Assembly (NCBI GenBank): GCA_026707585.1
Contig: JAPOWQ010000028.1
Span: 1-64,000 of the forward strand
Length of the DNA stretch: 64,000 nt
Origin: Chloroflexota bacterium
GTDB taxonomy: Bacteria > Chloroflexota > UBA11872
Direction: 5' to 3'
The translations under genes were made by a program, and so were the position numbers. This document shows, in pieces, positions 55,426-64,000 of the stretch. Each line of letters starts with the position of its first letter. Within the stretch, counting starts at the first letter, position 1. Below the pieces are notes generated by a model. The model was not told the DNA's origin. It did not search any database and saw only the letters and a program-made list of their open reading frames with translations.

Positions 55426-55474
55426 GCCCTTATGATAGGGGTGGGTCCACGAGTCACCCTTGCAGGAAACCGTG

Positions 55475-56140
55475 ATGAGCTTCGACAGAGCTACGGCCGA
55501 TCAGCCGCTGGTCCAGGTCTCAGACGCCGCCAAGGATCTGGTACTCGCGTATCGCGGCCACTCCGACAAGCCCAACCCCGAGCGGCTTGCCATGTGGGTC
55601 GAGATCACGGGCGTATCTGGATCTGGCTTCAGCTACGACATGTACCTGAAGTCGGTGGACGACGCGGCACCGGACGATGCCGTCGTAACCGCGGCTGAGG
55701 GCCTGCAAGTCGTGATTCCCTCCGGCAGTGTGGACCAGATGCAGGGCTCAACCATCGACTTGTCCGATTCACCCGGTGGCGGCGGGCTGTTTGTACGCAA
55801 TCCGCAAAGTCCCAGCCCGGCCGTCGGCGGTGCCACCGCCGGCCAGGCGACGGCTGCGCCCACTGGGCCAGTGGCCGAGCGTGTGATTCAGGTCCTCGAC
55901 CACCAGATCAACCCGGCCATTGCCGCTCACGGTGGGCATGCGGAATTGGTCGCAGTCGAGGACGATGTCGCCTACTTGCGGCTTTCCGGTGGATGTCAGG
56001 GCTGCGGCATGGCCAGCGTCACCCTGTCGCAGGGCATTGAAGTCGCACTCCGCGACAACGTGCCGGAGATTTCGCGCGTGGTCGACGTCACGGACCATGC
56101 TGCCGGCGCCAACCCCTACTACGAAGCTGCCAAGAAGTAA
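55475..56140 (+). CDS. Nfu-type Fe-S cluster carrier with degenerate A-type domain
   Basis: 221 aa. The N-terminal 100 residues resemble an IscA/HesB fold but have no Cys in the usual places, as in NfuA. A flexible Gly/Ala/Pro linker leads to an Nfu domain with GGCQGCGMASVTL, the C-x-x-C that holds a 4Fe-4S cluster between two subunits. NfuA is known to rebuild the LipA auxiliary cluster, and lipA is 3.4 kb away in the divergent operon. ATG at 55475 was chosen (CAGGAAA upstream); a TTG at 55460 would add five residues. Confidence 0.87.
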   Translation: MSFDRATADQPLVQVSDAAKDLVLAYRGHSDKPNPERLAMWVEITGVSGSGFSYDMYLKSVDDAAPDDAVVTAAEGLQVVIPSGSVDQMQGSTIDLSDSPGGGGLFVRNPQSPSPAVGGATAGQATAAPTGPVAERVIQVLDHQINPAIAAHGGHAELVAVEDDVAYLRLSGGCQGCGMASVTLSQGIEVALRDNVPEISRVVDVTDHAAGANPYYEAAKK

Positions 56141-56206
56141 GCTGATCGTCAGAATCTAGCCGCAGCATCTGGCCAGGAGCTGTGCGCCTGACAGGGGGCC
56201 TCTGCC

Positions 56207-56914
56207 ATGACGACTGACTATTCCGACCTCGCGTCTCGTTTGCAGTCCAGTCTGGGACTCGACTTTCCGCCAGTGGCGCTCACCCGCGTATCAGAGGCCC
56301 CGGACGGAGTCGCTGAGGCCACGGCGGCCGTCCCATCCGCTTGCACCTTCTGGCGGCGCGCGGAACTCGGCGTGTTTTTCGCCGATGCCGGCGCGCACAT
56401 GGCCTGTCCAATCGGCGCCATGGTCATGGGCTTTGAATTGGACGCAGCCAAGAGCGCCGAACTGATGAGTCTCGTTGGCGACATGTGCGCCATCAATTAC
56501 ATCGATGAAGCCGAAGTCGCGAACATCCCGCACTTCGATCCGCCGGCCGGCGGCATCGTCTACGGCCCGCTGGCCGACTTTCCGTTGACTCCCGACGCTG
56601 TAGTCGTTTGGACGACCCCGCGCCAGGCAATGCTCTTGGAGGAGGCGTTGGGCGGAACCCATTGGCACGGGGTCGGCGGGTCAGTTCTAGGCCGGCCTGC
56701 GTGCGCCGCCCTGCCGCGAGCCGTTGCAGACGGAACGGCCACCCTGTCCGTCGGTTGCGCCGGCATGCGCACCTTCACCGAGATCCCCGACGCCTACACC
56801 TTGACCGCTATTCCGGGAGCGCAGCTTGAGAGTCTCGGCCCGGCGCTTGAGACCACGCTTGCCGCCAACACGCACATGCTGGCGGCCTACCGGGAGATGA
56901 AAGCCGCCGTTTAG
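56207..56914 (+). CDS. DUF169 domain protein
   Basis: 235 aa, no signal or membrane segment. PPVALTRV at the start, SACTFWRRA, a Cys in MACPIGAMVMG and the ending GCAGMRTFTEIP are the DUF169 signatures. Function is unknown; conserved Cys residues suggest redox or metal binding. Co-oriented with the Nfu gene (66 bases apart), so it may be part of the same Fe-S or cofactor set. Confidence 0.85.
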   Translation: MTTDYSDLASRLQSSLGLDFPPVALTRVSEAPDGVAEATAAVPSACTFWRRAELGVFFADAGAHMACPIGAMVMGFELDAAKSAELMSLVGDMCAINYIDEAEVANIPHFDPPAGGIVYGPLADFPLTPDAVVVWTTPRQAMLLEEALGGTHWHGVGGSVLGRPACAALPRAVADGTATLSVGCAGMRTFTEIPDAYTLTAIPGAQLESLGPALETTLAANTHMLAAYREMKAAV

Positions 56915-57265
56915 CGCACCAATCTCAGCCGCGTAGTCCGGCGCACGGGTTGCAGCGCGCCGAAGGAAGTCGCACGCTGGGGCCGCCTGATGCTCCCTGG
57001 AAGCGAACCGGGATGCGGGGGCTGCGGACCGTAGCAAGGGTGATCAAGTGCGCCTTGGGAGACGTTGGCAGAGTCATTCGTGAGCTTGGGTCGCACGAGG
57101 CGTATATGACCGATCTGTATCACCGTGGCGACGCGTCGATGCGGGGCGGTGATCCCAAGCCCGAGGCGCGGCGCCGGGACTTCACGGAATAGACATGCGC
57201 GCCTCGCAGACCCTGCGTCGCAATCGGTCTCTCGCGACGCGTGCTCTTGCCCATTCAAAACCTCG
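56915..57265. other. 351-base intergenic region
   Basis: No supported gene; a plus-strand frame from 56950 (80 aa) has no recognised domain. No clear promoter or terminator seen. Confidence 0.4.
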
Positions 57266-57760
57266 ATGACGCCAGTGCCAACCGACGCGTTGCACGCCCT
57301 AGATGTATTCAAGGAGGCAATGGCCTCGCTGGCCTCCGGTGTTGCCGTGGTAACCGCTGTTGATCCTGAGTTGGGGCCCTGCGGCATGACCGTGACCTCA
57401 ATTGCGTCCTATTCGGCGAAGCCGCCCTCGGTAATTGTCTGCGTCGACGAGTCGACTCGTAGTTATCGGGGCATGACGGAAGGTGAGTACTTCGCGGTCC
57501 ATCTGTTGAGCGAGAATCAGGCCGACGTGGCGCGGCTCTTCGCGTCCAAGGTCGACGACAAGTTTGAGCAATGCGAGAGCGTTGCGGGTCCGCATGGGCT
57601 GCAGCTGATAGTCGGCAGCCTGGCCACGCTCATCTGCCGGAAATCGTTCGTTGCGAAACACGGCGACCACGCCATCGTGATCGGAACGGTGGTGGATGGA
57701 AGTGTTGAGGACCGGCAGCCGCTGGTGTACTGGCGGAGGGTGTTCTCCGGCCGCCGCTAA
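57266..57760 (+). CDS. flavin reductase family protein (FMN-binding split barrel)
   Basis: 164 aa from ATG at 57266. FKEAMASLASGVAVVTAV, GMTVTSIASYSAKPPSVIVCV and FAVHLLSENQADVARLFA follow the flavin reductase-like domain. Such proteins reduce FMN or FAD with NAD(P)H for partner monooxygenases. The luciferase-like monooxygenase encoded opposite (57789-58880), with stops 28 bases apart, is an obvious candidate partner. Confidence 0.85.
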   Translation: MTPVPTDALHALDVFKEAMASLASGVAVVTAVDPELGPCGMTVTSIASYSAKPPSVIVCVDESTRSYRGMTEGEYFAVHLLSENQADVARLFASKVDDKFEQCESVAGPHGLQLIVGSLATLICRKSFVAKHGDHAIVIGTVVDGSVEDRQPLVYWRRVFSGRR

Positions 57761-57788
57761 GGCTGCCGACCCGCGGTGCGGCTGCTGC

Positions 57789-58880
57789 TCAAGCCGCCGG
57801 CGTGAGGTCCTTGAGACGCGGCATGACTTCTTGCGTCAACAGGTGCAGCGAGCGCTTCCAGCCGTCGGCTGGCTCCCATTCGTGGGCCATGGCCAGTAGC
57901 ACGCCGAAGCCACCAACCTCGTCGTTGAGCGCGCGTATCCGCCGCTCAACTTCGTCGGGACTGCCGACAATCCAGACCTCGTCGCACAAGTACTCAAGCG
58001 TGACATCGTCGTCGGGAATCTCCGGCGTCGTCTTAAACAGGTCGAACATCCCGGCCAGCGGCAGCAGCCGGAAGAAGTAGTTGCGGAAGTCGCGGCCCAT
58101 GCTGCCTTCAATGGCCTCTCGGCGAGCCTGCTCGGTGGTATCGGCGACGTAAATCGTCCTGGCGATTCGCCAGTCGGTTCGACTGGGCTGCTTGCCCGTC
58201 CTCTGCGCGCCCTCTTCCACAGCGTCCCAGTGCGTCTTCAGCGTGACCGGCGGGATGATGTTGATGGACATCGGGATCCAGCCGCGTTCGCCGGCCAGGC
58301 GCAGGGTGCCGGACGACGGCGATACGCCGGCGACTCCGATGGGCGGGTGCGGCTGCTGGTATGGGCGCAAGTGAAGACGCAGGCCAACCGCATCCACGTG
58401 CTCCGGGATCGTGTACTTCCAATACTTCGACTCGTAGGTGCCCGGCTCCTGGCCGTTCCAGATATCCAGAACTGCCTGGATCGTCTGTCCCGTCATCTTG
58501 CGGTTTTCACCGGACTTTAGATCGAATCCAAATGCTTCCAGATCTCCGGGAAAACCTCCGGACCCAACGCCCCAGTAGAAGCGTCCTCTCGCCATATGGT
58601 CGAGCTGCGCAATGCGGTGGGCCAAACCGAACGGATGGTGATTGGGAAGGCAGGTAACTCCCGTGCCTAAGATGATGTTCTTCGTTCGGCCAAGCGCCTG
58701 GGCTATCAGCAAGTCAGGAGCCGGAATGTTCTCCCACTCAGCCGTGAAATGCTCGCCAATCCAGTATTCGGAGAAGCCGAGACGATCCGCCTCCACAATT
58801 TGCTCGAGATCGGCGGCGATCGTTTCGGTGAAGTTATGGCCGGGTGGATGCAAGGGCATCATGAATCCGCCGAGCTTCAT
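57789..58880 (-). CDS. luciferase-like (LLM class) flavin-dependent monooxygenase
   Basis: 363 aa. GFSEYWIGEHFT, TGVTCLPNHHPFGLAHRIAQ, GRFYWGVGSGGFPGD and PPIGVAGVSPSSGTLRLAGE are typical of the bacterial luciferase TIM barrel. It uses reduced flavin and oxygen on an unknown substrate. Convergent with the flavin reductase gene. Confidence 0.87.
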   Translation of the reverse strand: MKLGGFMMPLHPPGHNFTETIAADLEQIVEADRLGFSEYWIGEHFTAEWENIPAPDLLIAQALGRTKNIILGTGVTCLPNHHPFGLAHRIAQLDHMARGRFYWGVGSGGFPGDLEAFGFDLKSGENRKMTGQTIQAVLDIWNGQEPGTYESKYWKYTIPEHVDAVGLRLHLRPYQQPHPPIGVAGVSPSSGTLRLAGERGWIPMSINIIPPVTLKTHWDAVEEGAQRTGKQPSRTDWRIARTIYVADTTEQARREAIEGSMGRDFRNYFFRLLPLAGMFDLFKTTPEIPDDDVTLEYLCDEVWIVGSPDEVERRIRALNDEVGGFGVLLAMAHEWEPADGWKRSLHLLTQEVMPRLKDLTPAA

Positions 58881-59003
58881 GCGATCGCCTCGCTCATCGA
58901 ACTAGCGCCAACACGTCGGCGGCAGCGTACGGCGAGGTCAAAAGCCCGTCAAAGCCATCACGAGACTCACTCGGACGCCCCTCCTGCGGATCGCTTGTCG
59001 CTG

Positions 59004-60041
59004 TTAGGGCTCATCGCTCAGCGCGCCGGCGTCGATGCCCAGCTTCTCTGCCGTGTCTAGTAGCGTCTGCAACGTGGCAGGCGCCACCTCGATTCCAGTC
59101 CGGCGTTGTTCCATTCGCGCCCGACGTTCCGGCACACCAGGAATCAGAACCTCGTCGAATCCCGGGGCGGGCTGCATGCCGGTAACGCGGTCGAACAGCC
59201 CGTCCACCGCCGCACCGTACTCGTCCCTGGGCCGGAAAACGGCAGGGTTGATGCCAATCAGGATGGCGCCTAGCTTGTTATAGCGGTCCGTCAGCTCCGA
59301 TCCCGTCATCCCGCTCCCGAGGGCGTCAATCAGGATCGATAGAGCCGAACCCTTGTGGCCGCCGAAGGGGAGCAACAGACCGCCGTCGAAGAAATCGTCC
59401 GGATCGGTCGTTGGGTTTCCCTCGGAGTCGAGAATTGAGTTCTCGGGCAACTGCATCCCGCGCGCCTGGGCGATGCGAATCTTGCCGACGGCCTGCGCCG
59501 AGGTCGCGAAGTCGAGGATCATTGGATCGCGCGTTCCCGCCGGGACTCCGGCCGCGATGGGGTTGGTGCTGAGCGCCGTCTCGGCGCCGCCGAACGGCGC
59601 GGTGACGATGTCGGAGGGACCGCCTACCACCATGATGGCGAGCACGTCGCTCTCGGCCGCCAACTCGACCCATTCGCCCACGCGGCCGACGTGATTGCAG
59701 TTCATCATGCCGGCCATCGCGATGCCGGATGCCTTTGCCAGCTTGACGACTTCCGCCACGGCGTCCGCGGCCGTGATCTGCCCGAATCCCCAGTGGCCAT
59801 CGACAAACACTGTGTTTGCGGTCGACCGCGTTATGGACGGTCTGACCGACGGATCGACCAGGCCCTCCTCGATGTAGGTGACGTAGTCGGGAATGCGCAT
59901 CACCCCGTGGGAGGGATGTCCCGAGAGGTCGGCCAACACCAGCGAGCAGGCCACCGCGTCCGCAATGTCGGGCGGTGAGCCGGCGGCCGCGAAGACACCT
60001 CGACCGTACTGCTCGAGAACGCTGCTTGAGAATTGCGGCAT
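59004..60041 (-). CDS. Ldh2-type malate/L-lactate/ureidoglycolate dehydrogenase
   Basis: 345 aa. LADLSGHPSHGVMRIPDYV carries the catalytic His, and LDFATSAQAVGKIRIAQARG and FGGHKGSALSILID are family blocks. NAD(P)-dependent reduction of 2-oxo acids, exact substrate uncertain. Downstream of an AT-rich upstream region at 60042-60234. Confidence 0.88.
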   Translation of the reverse strand: MPQFSSSVLEQYGRGVFAAAGSPPDIADAVACSLVLADLSGHPSHGVMRIPDYVTYIEEGLVDPSVRPSITRSTANTVFVDGHWGFGQITAADAVAEVVKLAKASGIAMAGMMNCNHVGRVGEWVELAAESDVLAIMVVGGPSDIVTAPFGGAETALSTNPIAAGVPAGTRDPMILDFATSAQAVGKIRIAQARGMQLPENSILDSEGNPTTDPDDFFDGGLLLPFGGHKGSALSILIDALGSGMTGSELTDRYNKLGAILIGINPAVFRPRDEYGAAVDGLFDRVTGMQPAPGFDEVLIPGVPERRARMEQRRTGIEVAPATLQTLLDTAEKLGIDAGALSDEP

Positions 60042-60234
60042 AGCTAATCCGTAGTATGTCGAGCGGGGTTGCTGGCAGTCTACATTTGCAGGCCCGCCGA
60101 CTCAAGAATCCGGGTCTCCAAAGAAGGCTCTGCAGCATTAATCTGGAGTGCGACGACAAGGTACGTTGTGCGTTCTTCAGATTGCGTATAGATCTCACCC
60201 TATTCACTATACAACAAAGCAATTTAGATGCGCC
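60042..60234 (-). promoter_or_regulatory. AT-rich region with possible minus-strand promoter
   Basis: The part from 60170 to 60234 is far richer in A/T than its surroundings. On the minus strand it reads TTGCTTTGTTGTATAGTGAA, giving a possible -10 (TATAGT) for the Ldh2 gene; the -35 is not clear. The leader to the start codon would be about 160 bases. Confidence 0.3.
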
Positions 60235-61420
60235 TCATTCAGCTTCGAAATCGGCGGCCTCAACCAAGGCGGCAATACCCATGCCACCGCCGACACATAG
60301 GGCGGCGACACCACGCCGCGCGTTGCGACGCCGCATCTCGTGCGTCAGGGACACGAGGATCCGGCAGCCGCTGGCGCCGATGGGATGACCCAGCGCAATT
60401 GCGCCGCCGTTGACGTTGACCCTGGACGCATCCAGCTCAAGTTGGCGAAGCACCCCCAACACCTGACCTGCGAATGCCTCGTTGATCTCATAGAGGTCAA
60501 CATCTTCTTTCCGCAGCCTGTGCCGATCCAGCAGTCCTCGGATCGCCTCGACGGGACCAAGCCCCATCAGCCCCGGTTCGATTCCAACGGTGTTGAAGCC
60601 TCGCAGGACGTGGTCGTAGCGGTGTCCGTGGTCGTTCGCCCAACGGCGGGAGGCGACGACCGCCAGCGCGGCGCCGTCGTTGATCCCCGAGGCGTTGCCC
60701 GCCGTGACGGTGCCGGATTCCTGAAAGACGGGCCTGAGCCCCGCCAGTGCGGCGTCGCTGGTCTCGCGCGGATGCTCGTCAAAACTGATCTCCACGGATC
60801 CATCGGAGCCGACAACAGTTACCGGGCTAACCTCTTGGGCCAGTCGCTCGCGGGCCGCCTGGTAACGCCGCTGGCTTTCCAGGGCGTATGCGTCCTGCTC
60901 GGTGCGGGAGATGTCGAGTTCGGCAGCAATGCGTTCCGCCGTGCAGCCCATGTGGATGTGCTCGAAGCTGTCCACCAGCCCGTCGCCTTGCAGCGAGTCA
61001 ACCGGGGATGCCGTCGGGTCGGGAGTGCCCTCGGAATCGCGCGGCGTCAGGAAGGGAGCGCCTGACATGCGTTCCACGCCGCCCGACAGAACCACACGGC
61101 TTTGTCCCAACCAGATCTGCTGCGCGGCCAGTTGCACCGCTAGCAAACCGCTGCCGCAGACCTGGTTCACTGTAAAGGCTGGTCGTTCAACGGGAATCCC
61201 GGCTCGAACCGCAATCTGGCGGGCCACGTTCATACCCAGTCCAGCCTGCAGGGCGCATCCAAGGATCGTCTGGTCGATCTGCTCCGGCTCAAGGCGGGCG
61301 GTCCGCAGGAGGTCAGCGGCGAGTTGGCGTCCGAGATCGGCGGCGCTCAATTCGGCAAATGCTCCCAGATACTTGCCGATCGGAGTTCGCCGGGCGGCCA
61401 GGATGACGGCTTCGGGCTGA

Positions 61421-61428
<8 letters not shown>
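60235..61428 (-). CDS. acetyl-CoA acetyltransferase (thiolase)
   Basis: 397 aa, usual length. Nucleophile Cys91 in NQVCGSGLLAV, His in GGAIALGHPIGASG and the second Cys in CVGGGMGIA. It would split acetoacetyl-CoA to two acetyl-CoA, or run in reverse. It overlaps the upstream acetoacetyl-CoA synthetase gene by 8 bases, so the two act together. Confidence 0.93.
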
Positions 61429-63400
<1,972 letters not shown>

Positions 63401-63444
63401 TGTGGAAGTCGGGCATGCGTGTCATGCGTGGGGATGATAGGGGG

Positions 63445-63497
63445 AACTGTCGCTCGCCAGCCCGCCCCCGAAGGGGGCGGGCTGGCGAGCGACAGTT
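63445..63497. repeat. perfect 25-bp inverted repeat with 3-base loop
   Basis: The left arm at 63445-63469 (starts AACTGTCGCTCGCC, ends in five C) pairs perfectly with the right arm at 63473-63497 (starts with five G, ends GGCGAGCGACAGTT). GAA forms the loop. On the plus strand TTGGCGGATTTTT follows, which is terminator-like, but no plus-strand gene ends here. A terminator for an unseen gene, a processed hairpin RNA or a transposon relic are options. Confidence 0.75.
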
Positions 63498-63787
63498 TTG
63501 GCGGATTTTTGGGCCGGACTGGCGAATCCTTGAGGTCGGGCGGGCGTGCGACGAGGGGTTCGCGACCTGTGGATCTGGGCGTAACGAGGGAGGTGCGGGG
63601 CGGGACGCCGCAGGGACGCAGGCAGATGGGCGATGGCAAAGGCGCGCGGGCACGGGGAGTCCGGGAAGGTGGGAGGTGACAGAAATAGTGTACCCGATAT
63701 GATTACGAGGGGCAAGGGGGCGTGGTTGGTGGGCAGAGGAGCCGAGGGCGCTCTCCTGGGTGTCCTGGCCGAGGCCTGGGTGGACAG

Positions 63788-63948
63788 GTGTTCGATTTGG
63801 CCGCCGATGTGTCCACTTTGGCAGTGAATGTGTCCAGTTTGACGGCCAATGTGTCCAATTGCGGGCCGGAAGTGTCCACTTTGGCGGCCAATGTGTTCAG
63901 TTTCTGGCCGAAAGTGTTCAGTTTTGGCGTCGAGGTGTTCAGAGCGAG
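63788..63948. repeat. 21-bp tandem repeat, seven full units and a partial unit
   Basis: Units begin GTGT(T/C)CA or close to it at 63788, 63809, 63830, 63851, 63872, 63893 and 63914, with a partial one at 63935. A typical unit is GTGTCCACTTTGGCGGCCAAT. The 21-base length keeps frame; on the minus strand it reads as heptads such as AAKVDTS and AVKLDTF. No start codon and ribosome-binding site fit either strand, so coding status is open. Confidence 0.75.
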
Positions 63949-64000
63949 ACGAGGAAGGCTTCAGTTCGGCGATCGTCGGAGCTTTGACCGGCGGGCGCCT

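Larger units (their letters stand above)
63401..64000. other. 600-base terminal region with repeats and no supported gene
   Basis: It holds the 25-bp inverted repeat at 63445-63497 and the 21-bp tandem repeat at 63788-63948. Frames across it are short and Arg/Pro-rich. A gene beginning beyond the window edge cannot be excluded. Confidence 0.5.

Noticed and set aside
63788-63948. CRISPR array at the 21-bp repeats
   Set aside because: Units are contiguous without spacers and degenerate; no cas genes are near.

Overview
The window is high-GC bacterial DNA, densely coded, with no rRNA, tRNA, CRISPR or phage genes seen. The gene content suggests a Chloroflexota member of the marine or sponge-associated heterotroph type. 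The clues are solute-binding lipoproteins on long Val/Glu/Lys stalks, several sulfatases, phytanoyl-CoA-dioxygenase-like enzymes, many Gfo/Idh oxidoreductases, tandem giant GT-C membrane proteins and a homodimeric (AceE-type) pyruvate dehydrogenase. This placement is inference from content; no marker gene is present.

Region 1 (1-19 kb) is a catabolic accessory region. It holds a 5'-truncated alpha/beta hydrolase, a CrtI-type FAD oxidoreductase, a penicillin-acylase-family Ntn hydrolase coupled to an Asp-box beta-propeller protein, a solute-binding lipoprotein, two close paralogues of a phytanoyl-CoA-dioxygenase-like Fe(II)/2OG enzyme, three Gfo/Idh oxidoreductases, an NAD-dependent epimerase-like protein and a HemL-like class III aminotransferase. 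Three very small lipoproteins with a shared FP-T motif sit next to the two dioxygenase genes. MITE-like repeats lie at 1.1 kb and 14.2-14.5 kb; the second site looks like one element inserted into another.

Region 2 (19-36 kb) encodes seven multi-pass membrane proteins that look like GT-C glycosyltransferases. Three are single genes in alternating orientation. Four are tandem paralogues of about 940-970 aa with a large extracytoplasmic C-terminal domain. They probably build or decorate a cell-surface glycan.

Region 3 (36-45.6 kb) is a sulfatase region. Two canonical Cys-type sulfatases lie on the outer flanks. A minus-strand run encodes, in order of transcription, a stalked solute-binding lipoprotein, a mini-lipoprotein, a Cys-type sulfatase, an Asp-box beta-propeller protein and a sulfatase-fold hydrolase with Thr in place of the formylglycine Cys. 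No ABC permease or ATPase is in the window.

Region 4 (45.6-57.8 kb) is a lipoate/pyruvate dehydrogenase operon on the minus strand. Transcription order is ATP-grasp ligase, CCAEP-tail radical SAM protein, lipB, lipA, aceE (E1), E2 and lpdA (E3). Divergent from it are an Nfu-type Fe-S carrier, a DUF169 protein and a flavin reductase. A poorly characterised radical SAM/ATP-grasp pair at the head of a lipoylation operon, facing an Fe-S carrier, is the most interesting arrangement here.

Region 5 (57.8-63.4 kb) holds a luciferase-like flavin monooxygenase, an Ldh2-type dehydrogenase, and an overlapping acetoacetyl-CoA synthetase/thiolase pair that would convert acetoacetate to two acetyl-CoA. The last 600 bases hold a perfect 25-bp inverted repeat and a 21-bp tandem repeat. 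Three genes (aceE, the fourth tandem GT-C gene and the penicillin acylase) seem to start at near-cognate codons (ATC, CTG, ATA).
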